Shown: in pieces, positions 1 to 8,042 of the stretch
Layout: every line of letters begins with the position of its first letter
How positions within the stretch are numbered: position 1 is the stretch's first letter
NCBI GenBank assembly: GCA_038257155.1
Contig: JBBSJP010000023.1
Span: forward strand, 4,686 to 68,685
Source: JANJTY01 sp038257155
GTDB lineage: Bacteria > Pseudomonadota > Gammaproteobacteria > Xanthomonadales > Xanthomonadaceae
Direction: 5' to 3'
Length of the DNA: 64,000 nucleotides
The notes under the pieces: generated by a model
Databases searched by the model: none
What the model was told of the DNA's origin: nothing
The model's input: only the letters and a program-made list of their open reading frames with translations
Program-made: the position numbers and the translations under genes

Positions 1-359
1 AAGCCCAGGCCCATTACACCGAGCGCAAGCGTCGCAACGATGGTCAGCGGCATCGCAATGCCAAGCAGCCGCCAGGTCGATGACCAGCCGCGCCAGCTCA
101 GCGGGCGATCCAGCTTCAGACCAGCGCCCATCAGGCTGACGATCACCACCAGTTCGACCAGCCGCTCGGTTACGGTATCCCAGGTCCGGGGATCGGGGTT
201 GAAGTCGAGCAGACCCGCGCCGAAAAAGACGGCCCCGAGGCCGACGCAAATGATGGCGAGAGAAATCGGCATGCGCTTGAGTGCGACTGGCGCCCACGAC
301 ACCAGCAGAATAAGTGCGCCGAGACCGAGCAAGAAAGCGACGTAGGGATCGATGTCCAG
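1..359 (-). CDS. Cation:proton antiporter, N-terminal part (runs off window)
   Basis: The minus strand encodes an open, strongly hydrophobic N-terminus (DIDPYVAFLLGLGALILL) with several membrane helices and the segment LVELVVIVSLMGAGLKLDRP. That pattern is typical of Na+/H+ or K+/H+ antiporters of the CPA (NhaP-like) superfamily, which exchange monovalent cations for protons across the inner membrane. The rest of the gene lies before base 1. Between the upstream in-frame stop and the first helix there is no ATG, GTG or TTG. The best start is a CTG at 359-357, preceded at normal distance by AGGAA. An ATT codon a few codons earlier is the alternative. Family assignment is good, the exact subfamily is not. 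Confidence 0.75.
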   Translation of the reverse strand, partial: MDIDPYVAFLLGLGALILLVSWAPVALKRMPISLAIICVGLGAVFFGAGLLDFNPDPRTWDTVTERLVELVVIVSLMGAGLKLDRPLSWRGWSSTWRLLGIAMPLTIVATLALGVMGLG

Positions 360-746
360 AGTTCGTTCCTGAATTGGTCCGGCAACGCGGGAGGGCTGCC
401 GGGAGTGTCTACTCTAGCCTTACTCACGTTCCCATTTTGTCTGCTGGGGCACAGGGGAAAAGGCGCCGGAAAAGCTCTGAGAGAAATTTCCCTGTCCTTT
501 GTTCATCCTTTCTTCCGCTTTACCCGCCACGCGACACACGCCAATGCCCGAGTGCCCCCACCAACAACCTGCATTCGGTTCGTGGCAAGCCTGTCCAACC
601 GGAAGCGGAACCTTGCAAGGTGCGGTCACGCTGGAGCGATGGCCAGCGAGTATCAATCGAAGCCATGGTCCGAAGTGCCCTGTGCCGCCGTTGCCCCAGG
701 TGACCTGATGGACTGAGCCCGCGATCAGCATGCAAGCAAGGAATCG
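360..746. other. Intergenic region, no gene seen
   Basis: This gap lies between two minus-strand genes. Short open frames exist on both strands but have no family resemblance and no convincing ribosome binding site. I see no clear hairpin or tandem repeat. It presumably holds the promoter of the antiporter gene. Confidence 0.5.
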
Positions 747-3425
747 CTAAAGGAAGGGTTCCGGTTTTGCCAAACCATAGCCCTGTCCAAAATCGACGCC
801 GATGCGTCGCAGCGCGGCAAGGATGCGATCGTTCTCCACGAACTCGGCGACTGTCTTGATTCCCATCAGCCGCCCGATGTCGTGAATGGCCTTGACCATG
901 GCGTAATCGACAGGATCATCGGCAATGTCACGAATGAAGGAGCCATCGATCTTCAGGAAGTCCACCGGGAGGCTCTTGAGATAAGCGAAGGACGACATGC
1001 CGCTGCCAAAATCATCAAGGGCAAACTGGCAGCCCACGGCCTTGAGATCCTGCATCAGCTGCACGGCATGGGATAGATTGCCGATGGCCGAAGTCTCGGT
1101 GATCTCGAAGCAGATGCAGCTGCCCGACACACCGGTTGCGGTGAACACGCTGCGGACGTACTCCGCAAGATGGGCGTCGGTGACCGAGCCACCCGACAGG
1201 TTTATCGCGTAGCAGGGCGGGACAGTCAGAGGGTCCCGTTTGAGCTGCTCGCCCAGGTGACGGCACACGGCCGCGATCACCCAGCGGTCGATCGCAGGCA
1301 CCAGGTTGTAGCGCTCGGCCGCAGGAATGAAAGACATCGGCGGCACCAGGCTGCCGTCCTCGGCACGCATTCGCAAAAGCATCTCGAAGTGCGGCGCGCA
1401 GGGCTGGTCGGCCAGATTGAATATTTGCTGCGAGTGCAAGGCGAAGCGATCCTCCTTTAGCGCTTTGCGGATCTGCACCACCCATTCCATCTCGCTGTGC
1501 CGGCGCGCCAGCTCCTCATCGCCAGGCTGGTGGCTGTGCACACGATTGCGGCCCAGATCCTTGGCGAGATAGCAGGCTTCATCCGCCTTGCTGAGGATCT
1601 CGCTCAAAGTCATCGGCACGTCGCCAAAGCAGACGTGACCGATGCTCACGCCCACGCTGAAGGTATGGCCCTTCCAGACAAAGGGAAATTCGGTGATGGC
1701 TTGTCGGAGATCCTCGGCGATCTGCAAGGCGGGCGTCGCTGGACAGTCTTCAAGCAGGACCCCGAACTCGTCGCCGCCGAACCGGGAGAGCATGTCCTGG
1801 CTGCGCAGGTGGGTGCAAAGCATCTGGCCCAACTGGCGCAGCAGCTCATCGCCGGCCGTGTGTCCACAGGTATCGTTGACCACCTTGAACTGGTCGAGGT
1901 CCAGGTAAAGCAGCGAATGCACCTGGCCAAGCGCTGGCGCCGATTGGAGTGCCAGGTTCAGGCGGCGCTCGAGTTCGGCGCGATTGGCAAGTCCGGTGAG
2001 CGAGTCATGCGTCGCCTGAAAGGAAAGCTGGGCGGTCAGCTGCCGCCATTGGGAAACGTCGCGAAATGCCATCACGGTTCCGGCGCATTTTCCCATGCGG
2101 TCATGCAGCGGGGTGACGTTGCCTTCGATGGGGATCACGCTACCGTCGGGTCGGCGCAGCATTTGAGCGTGTTCCACCACAGGCATCGCGGCTTGCGGCG
2201 CATCGGCAAGTGAGACAAACAGATCCTGTGGCTGCCCGTGCGAATCCTCGATGGCCATCACCGCCCGATGCGCCATGCCGATTGCATCGGCACCACTGCG
2301 ACCGGTAAGCAGTTCGGCGGTGGGGTTCAGGTAGGTAACGACTCCTGCTTCGTCCACGACGATGACGCCGTCGGCGATGGCCCGCAGCGTGGTCTGCGCC
2401 CGTTCCTTTTCGTCGAAGATGACCTGCTCGGCGTGCTTGCGATCAGTGATGTCGCGGAACATGCCCACGAAGTGGCTCTCGCCCTCCATCTCGATTTCGG
2501 AGAAGGAAATGTCGACGGGCACCTCGCGACCATCGCGCCGCAACGCAACGGCCTCCGTGGATCGCCAGTCCAGTCGACGTTGGCGCGTCTCAAGGTAGCG
2601 CTGCATGCCGGCAATATGCCTGGCGCGTAGCCGTTCGGGCTGCAATATGGCCAAGGGCTGGCCCACCAGTTCCTCGGGCGAATAAAGAAACAGGTTCCGC
2701 ACGCTGGAATTGGCAAAACAGATGGTGTTGTCGTGATCCAGGATCACGATCGCATCCGACGTGGTCTCCCACAGCGCTGTATAAAGCTGCTCAGCTCGTG
2801 CCTGGCCAGTCGCAGCATGGTCGAGGGCTTCTGATTTTCGTACGATTTCCGCTTCAAGACTGCGCTGCGCCATGCGCAGGTTCGCGTTGGCCAGTTCCCG
2901 CTCAGTCACTGCGTCCTCAAGGCGCAGGACGGCGCGGCGCAGTTCCAGCCATTTGACAACCTGATCGGCCAGCACGCGCAGGGCAAACCGCTGCGGAGCG
3001 GTCAGCTCGCGGGGGACTCGATCCATGATCGCCAAGGTGCCAATCGCCGATCCGCCGGACGTCACCAGGGGATACCCGGCATAGAAAATCAGGAACGGAT
3101 CGCCAACAACCAGGGGATTCTCAGCAAATCGAGGGTCCAGGCGCGCATCCGGAACAACCAGCGCTTCGCGTTCCATCAAGGTATGCGCGCAGAAGGCGAT
3201 GTCCCGCGAGGTACCCTCGATGCTGAGCCCAACTTTCGCCTTGAACCACTGCCGTTGGCTGTCTACCAGGGTGATTGTGGCCATCGGCGTGGCACAGATC
3301 TGCGCCGCCAGAGCAACAATTTCGTCCAGATCCTGTTCTGACGCGCCACTGAGGATTCGGAACGACGCGAGATCCGCGAGTCGCTCGCCTTCATCCAGAA
3401 GAATTGGAGGGGTATCTGGCGTCAT
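747..3425 (-). CDS. GAF-PAS-PAS-GGDEF-EAL cyclic-di-GMP turnover protein
   Basis: 892 residues, cytoplasmic by sequence (no membrane helix). Order: GAF-like sensor (about 20-165), short coiled coil (165-210), PAS (212-330), PAS (340-460), GGDEF (468-630), EAL (645-890). The GGDEF motif is intact at 550-554, with an RxxD inhibitory site (R541-D544) five residues upstream, so diguanylate cyclase activity with product inhibition is expected. In the EAL domain the signature reads EML at 681-683, but DDFG (804-807) and the TVAEFVE loop remain, so phosphodiesterase activity is plausible. It would set cyclic-di-GMP level in response to a small ligand or redox cue. The ATG at 3425 has a weak ribosome binding site. 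It is transcribed alone, with gaps of 160 bp or more on both sides. Confidence 0.93.
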   Translation of the reverse strand: MTPDTPPILLDEGERLADLASFRILSGASEQDLDEIVALAAQICATPMATITLVDSQRQWFKAKVGLSIEGTSRDIAFCAHTLMEREALVVPDARLDPRFAENPLVVGDPFLIFYAGYPLVTSGGSAIGTLAIMDRVPRELTAPQRFALRVLADQVVKWLELRRAVLRLEDAVTERELANANLRMAQRSLEAEIVRKSEALDHAATGQARAEQLYTALWETTSDAIVILDHDNTICFANSSVRNLFLYSPEELVGQPLAILQPERLRARHIAGMQRYLETRQRRLDWRSTEAVALRRDGREVPVDISFSEIEMEGESHFVGMFRDITDRKHAEQVIFDEKERAQTTLRAIADGVIVVDEAGVVTYLNPTAELLTGRSGADAIGMAHRAVMAIEDSHGQPQDLFVSLADAPQAAMPVVEHAQMLRRPDGSVIPIEGNVTPLHDRMGKCAGTVMAFRDVSQWRQLTAQLSFQATHDSLTGLANRAELERRLNLALQSAPALGQVHSLLYLDLDQFKVVNDTCGHTAGDELLRQLGQMLCTHLRSQDMLSRFGGDEFGVLLEDCPATPALQIAEDLRQAITEFPFVWKGHTFSVGVSIGHVCFGDVPMTLSEILSKADEACYLAKDLGRNRVHSHQPGDEELARRHSEMEWVVQIRKALKEDRFALHSQQIFNLADQPCAPHFEMLLRMRAEDGSLVPPMSFIPAAERYNLVPAIDRWVIAAVCRHLGEQLKRDPLTVPPCYAINLSGGSVTDAHLAEYVRSVFTATGVSGSCICFEITETSAIGNLSHAVQLMQDLKAVGCQFALDDFGSGMSSFAYLKSLPVDFLKIDGSFIRDIADDPVDYAMVKAIHDIGRLMGIKTVAEFVENDRILAALRRIGVDFGQGYGLAKPEPFL

Positions 3426-3589
3426 GCCAAAGGTATATACACCGAGCCCGCTTTTTTGGCGAGGCGAACGGCCGCCAACCAGCTCGTTGACAGGCGGTAC
3501 GCGTGACGCCTTGCGCTTGATTGCATGGTGCGCTGGCGGGTCCGACCAGATCAGCAGATGCTCCGGTCCCTCAAACGACCGAGGTTTGC

Positions 3590-6061
3590 TTACTCCGCCC
3601 GGAGTGCCTGCGCTGGATCGATACGCGCGGCTCGCCTTGCGGGCAGCCAGCTGGCGAAAGCCGCTGTGGCCAGGAGGACGAGTGTTGCTCCCATCAGCGT
3701 CACGGGGTCGGTCACCGTAACCTCGAAGAGGAACGCCCGTAGGGCCGGGGCCGCCAGCGCATACAGGAAGAAACCGGCAGCAATGCCGGCTGCCGTCAGC
3801 GTCAGCCCGTGCCTGGCGACCAGGCGAGCGATTCGTTTCGGATCCGCCCCCAAGGCTACGCGAACACCGAATTCGCGGGTCCGCAACGCAACCATGTAGG
3901 CCATCACGCCGTAGAGCCCGATCGTGCCGAGCAGCAGGGTGATCACCGCGGCAGTCGTGATCAGGGCGAGCACCAGCGAGAGCCGTGCGGTCGACGCACG
4001 GACCACGTCGCTCATTGCCTCGACGTTGTAGATGGCGACGGCGGGATCGAGTTGATGCACGATCCGCCGGATCTCCGGCACTAGCACGTCTGCTGGTGCG
4101 CTCGATTTCACGACAAGCGCCATGTTTCCTCGCACACCCGGTTCAACACTCGGGTCCTTCGGCACGACCAGTGGCCGGTAGACCATGGCTGAAGGCGGCG
4201 TCGCGAGATCCTGATAATGCACATCGCCGACCACACCAATGACGGTATAGATCAATCCCGACGGCGCAAGGGTCAATTGCTTTCCCACCGACGCCGTCCC
4301 ATCGGGATCGTCAAAAAGGGTCGCGGCGGTGTGCTGGCTGATGATGACATCGGTGCCTTGTTCGAGTTCGAGCGGTCGGAAGCCATTGCCCGCAATCAGT
4401 GGAATCGACATCGCCGTGAAATATCCGTTGTCGACGGCGTGCACGGGCAGCAAGCGTGTCGTCCCTTCCAGCTCGATTCGCAGGGTCTGCTCCAGTGTTC
4501 CGCCGCTAAGCGGCACCTTTATCGCCACGCCCGCGCTGTGCACGGACGGAAGTTGCCGCACGTGTTCGGTCAAGCGGGCGTAGAACGCCACCGAGGCCGC
4601 GTCCCGGTAGCGTGCCGCAGGCAGTTGCGTCCGGAGTGTCGTCACCTGCGTGGTCTCGAATCCGGGATGCACCTGATGCAGGCCATGCGCGGTGCGCAGC
4701 AGCAAGGCCGAGCCGATCGTGACCACCAGTGTCACGGCAATCTGAAGGATGGTGATGGCCGCACGCAGGCGAAGTGGATGCTTCCCCGTCGAGGCGCCAC
4801 GCCCGCCTTCACGCAGGTTCTGCGTCAGACTGGCCCGCCAGGATCGACCTGCCGGCACGGCGGCACACACGATCACCCCCAGGGCCGTGATCAGTACGAT
4901 GAAGGCCACGGTCGGCAGGCCGAGGCCGAGTTCGGCGATCCGTGGAACGCCGGCCGGCCCGAATGCCACCAGGGTGGCGACGGCGCCATACACCACGGGC
5001 AGCGCAAGGATGCCGGCAGCGGCGCCGAGCAGCAGCGCTTCAGCGAGGAAATGGGTAGCCGTGCGCAGGCGCCCGGCGCCGAGCGCGGCGCGGATGGCGA
5101 GTTCCGATTGACGGCTGTCGGCGCGGATCAGCAAGAGGTTCGCCACGTTCGCCCACGCAACCAGCAGTACCAGCCCTGCCGCCGCGGCCAGCATCCACAG
5201 CGTGGGCGAAATGCTGTCCGTGATCCAGTCGCGCAAGGGCTCTACCACCGGCGTCGGTTTCACATCGGCAAGCCAGGTCGCCGTTGATCTGTCTGAAGGG
5301 CGGCCCGCAACGCGGTCAATGAGCGTGCTTTCCAGGCGCGGAAAGGATTCCGCCATCCTCGGCAGGACCGTGGCCAGCTCGCCTTGCGCCTGCTCTGCGG
5401 TGGCTCCTGGGGCGAGTCGCGCCACACCCGCGTACGCGAAGTCGCCGACGGTCGCGTTGTCGACCCGCTTGGCCGGAAGCCAGACGCGTGTCGCGGCGGT
5501 CGGGAAGGAAAACCTCGCCGGCATGACGCCGATTATTTCCCGTGGCACGCTGTTGACCATCAGCGTCTTGCCGATCACCTCAGTCGATGCGGAAAAGCGG
5601 GTACGCCATTCGGACTCGCTCAAGATGACGGCGTGCGGTCCGCCGCGCAGCTCCTCCTCGGCCGAGAACGAACGACCGAGCAAGGGAGGGATCTGAAGTA
5701 GCGGCATCATCGACGCGGTGACCCAGGTCGCGATGACGCTCTGGGCGCCGTCGTCGCTGCCCTCGGTCCACAGGTTGGTGCTGCCGGTTCGATAGAAGCC
5801 GACGCCGTCGAGGGTTTTCGCGAGCTCTGTGTAGGTGACGTAGAGAGCCGGCGGTTGCCGAATTTCGCCGGCTTCCGGGGCCTGAAGACGCACGCTGACC
5901 AGGCGATCCGGCTCGCCGTAGGGCAGCGGTGCAAGCAGTACGCCGTACACGATGGCAAACATCGAACCCACCGCGGCGACTCCCACGGCAAGGGTAAGGA
6001 TCACCGCGATCATGAAGATCGGTGTGCGAATCAGGGACCTCAGCGCGTGTCGAATGGCCAT
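3590..6061 (-). CDS. ADOP-family FtsX/MacB-type ABC permease
   Basis: About 823 residues. The N-terminus (RHALRSLIRTPIFMIAVILT, then LAPLPYGEPDRLVSVR) matches the ADOP family of duplicated orphan permeases: a MacB_PCD periplasmic domain and an FtsX transmembrane block, each present twice. Helices cluster near the N-terminus, around 290-430 and in the last 130 residues (GLYGVMAYMVALRTREFGVR is the second FtsX block). These are inner-membrane proteins related to lipoprotein or macrolide exporters. No ATP-binding subunit is adjacent, as usual for ADOP genes. The ATG at 6061 fits the family start (MAIRHALRSL). An in-frame TTG at 6079 would add six residues. Substrate unknown. Confidence 0.88.
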   Translation of the reverse strand: MAIRHALRSLIRTPIFMIAVILTLAVGVAAVGSMFAIVYGVLLAPLPYGEPDRLVSVRLQAPEAGEIRQPPALYVTYTELAKTLDGVGFYRTGSTNLWTEGSDDGAQSVIATWVTASMMPLLQIPPLLGRSFSAEEELRGGPHAVILSESEWRTRFSASTEVIGKTLMVNSVPREIIGVMPARFSFPTAATRVWLPAKRVDNATVGDFAYAGVARLAPGATAEQAQGELATVLPRMAESFPRLESTLIDRVAGRPSDRSTATWLADVKPTPVVEPLRDWITDSISPTLWMLAAAAGLVLLVAWANVANLLLIRADSRQSELAIRAALGAGRLRTATHFLAEALLLGAAAGILALPVVYGAVATLVAFGPAGVPRIAELGLGLPTVAFIVLITALGVIVCAAVPAGRSWRASLTQNLREGGRGASTGKHPLRLRAAITILQIAVTLVVTIGSALLLRTAHGLHQVHPGFETTQVTTLRTQLPAARYRDAASVAFYARLTEHVRQLPSVHSAGVAIKVPLSGGTLEQTLRIELEGTTRLLPVHAVDNGYFTAMSIPLIAGNGFRPLELEQGTDVIISQHTAATLFDDPDGTASVGKQLTLAPSGLIYTVIGVVGDVHYQDLATPPSAMVYRPLVVPKDPSVEPGVRGNMALVVKSSAPADVLVPEIRRIVHQLDPAVAIYNVEAMSDVVRASTARLSLVLALITTAAVITLLLGTIGLYGVMAYMVALRTREFGVRVALGADPKRIARLVARHGLTLTAAGIAAGFFLYALAAPALRAFLFEVTVTDPVTLMGATLVLLATAAFASWLPARRAARIDPAQALRAE

Positions 6062-6297
6062 CCGTCGTGAGGTTCTCAATCAGCTCTGAGCAAGGGGGCA
6101 AACCACACGCCCCAGGTTTCGGCTGGGTCTGACCGCTGGAAAAGAGCAGCCAGGAAACCGGGGTTCAAGGCAATTCTTGGTCGATCGGACTGTTGGCCAT
6201 GAGGCGGAATTATGACTTTTCAGGGGCGGCTTCCGAGCGACTGGCGTGTCTCAGCGACGTCGATGCCAATCTACCAATGGATCAGGTGTCACACGCC

Positions 6298-7902
6298 TCA
6301 TTTGGCGCGCATGGTTTCCTGGATCTCTTCCAGCCGATAGCCTCGCGTTTCAATGCCGCTGCGCCAAAGCATCGCGGCCGAAACGCCCAAGGGCAGGGCG
6401 ATCAACACCGCCGACAGGGCGAAGTGCTCGAAGAATCCCACCACGCCCAAGCCCGCGCCGATGATGCCGCCGAACTTCGAGCTCGCCGCCACCATGCCCG
6501 AACCAGTGCCACGCAGGTGAACGGGGTAGATCTCGGCCGCATACGGAATCAGCATCGCGATGACGCCACTGACGCTGACCAGCAGCGCCACGGTCGCGAC
6601 GGTCGTCACTGCCTCGGCCGTCACCCCGAATACTTTCAGTGCGGCGAAGGCGAGCAGGCAGGCGGCAGTCAGGGCCAGGAACAGCACCAGGGCGCGGAAA
6701 CTGCTCCAGTGGTGATACAGCCAGATGACCAGGCCAATCCCCGGCAATGCATAGATCGCCGACCGCGCAAGCAGCGCGCTGGTCGCCTTGGCATCGACGC
6801 CAAGCTCGGTCAGGTTGAGTGGAAGCCACAGGAGAAATCCGAAACTGACCAGGCCCCATGCTGTGCCTCCAACCAGCAGGCCCCAGGTCACCCCGGCGAA
6901 ACGGCCCGACACCAGTTGACGCGTTCCGGCAACCGGATGGGTCTCGTCGATTACCGGCGGCCCGGGATGCGCAGCGTCGTCTGGCTCCAGCGCTGCCCGG
7001 CTGCCGGCGTAGCGCAGCAACACCGCTCGCGCCTCATCATGACGACCGATCGCAGTAAGAAAGCGTGGCGATTCGGGGATGTAGCGATTGAGGAAGATGA
7101 TGATGGCACCCGTGGGCAAACCGAGCAGCCACAGCACGCGCCAACTGAACAGCGGTTCGAGCGTCGCCGCGGCACCGGCCGCCAGCAAGTAGCCACCGGA
7201 GGTGCCGATGCCTCCGAGCGCCACAAGCAACCAGCCCCGGTGCATTGCCGGTACCGTTTCAGCCATCAGGGTGAAGGTGATCGGCAAAAGCCCGCCGGCC
7301 GACGCGCCCATCAGAAAGCACATCGCCAGGTTCCACTCGAAGCTCGGCATCGCACCGCAGATCGCGGTACCGATGAACATCAGCGCCGACAGCAGGATCG
7401 CGGCTCGCCGGCCGAAGGCGTCGGCGAGGCGTCCCCACAACACCGAGCCCACCGTGGTGCCGGTCAGCGCGCACAAGGCAAGCACGGCAGCATGCGAGGG
7501 CCCGATCTGGTACTCGCGGCTCAACCCGGGCATCACGAAGCCCAAGGTGGCCGGCTTCATGACGTCGATGGCCAGGGTTACGGTCAGTACCAGCACCAGC
7601 TTCCAGTGCTCGATATTGAGCGGCACGCCGTCCGCCACATGGAAATTCGCGCGGCTTGCTCCCGTCGCGCCAGCAAACGTCGCGCCGTGTGGCATCAGGC
7701 CGTAGCCAGACAGGGCAAGACCCACCGGAATCAGGCCCATGCCTACCCACATGTCGGCCGTCATGGGCATGCCGACCATCTGCCAGTGCGTGTGCTGGCC
7801 CATCATGAACATCGGCATGTGCATGAGCACGCCGGCAAGGATCAGCGCACAGCCAGCCCAGAAAGCCACCGGGTGGTGAAACAGGACACCAGTGGGTTTC
7901 AT
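6298..7902 (-). CDS. MFS transporter with extra N-terminal membrane segment
   Basis: About 534 residues. The first 100 residues contain extra hydrophobic stretches rich in Met and His (HMPMFMMGQHTHWQMVGMPM) before the canonical MFS core begins near residue 110. The core carries the loop 2-3 motif GRLADAFGRRAA and the sugar-porter-like IPESPRFL, so it is a proton-coupled or uniporter-type small-molecule transporter of the inner membrane. The Met/His-rich lead is unusual and could bind a metal such as copper, which is inference. Start: ATG at 7902, with GTG at 7911 in frame, neither with a strong ribosome binding site. Monocistronic. Substrate cannot be inferred. Confidence 0.85.
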   Translation of the reverse strand: MKPTGVLFHHPVAFWAGCALILAGVLMHMPMFMMGQHTHWQMVGMPMTADMWVGMGLIPVGLALSGYGLMPHGATFAGATGASRANFHVADGVPLNIEHWKLVLVLTVTLAIDVMKPATLGFVMPGLSREYQIGPSHAAVLALCALTGTTVGSVLWGRLADAFGRRAAILLSALMFIGTAICGAMPSFEWNLAMCFLMGASAGGLLPITFTLMAETVPAMHRGWLLVALGGIGTSGGYLLAAGAAATLEPLFSWRVLWLLGLPTGAIIIFLNRYIPESPRFLTAIGRHDEARAVLLRYAGSRAALEPDDAAHPGPPVIDETHPVAGTRQLVSGRFAGVTWGLLVGGTAWGLVSFGFLLWLPLNLTELGVDAKATSALLARSAIYALPGIGLVIWLYHHWSSFRALVLFLALTAACLLAFAALKVFGVTAEAVTTVATVALLVSVSGVIAMLIPYAAEIYPVHLRGTGSGMVAASSKFGGIIGAGLGVVGFFEHFALSAVLIALPLGVSAAMLWRSGIETRGYRLEEIQETMRAK

Positions 7903-8042
7903 TGTCGACACGAAAGTGGGAACGGCGCGGATTGTAAACGACCGCAGCCAATGCCGTACCCGTCAGCAGCCGATACCAGATACCGCGATGATTGCCTGCA
8001 TCCCCGCTTCTAAGCGGTTTGCCTGCGACGATCCGAAAACCT

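Noticed and set aside
6193..8013. 606-codon open frame opposite the MFS transporter
   Set aside because: Composition is Gln/His/Arg-rich nonsense typical of the antisense of a high-GC gene. The MFS gene on the minus strand has clear motifs.
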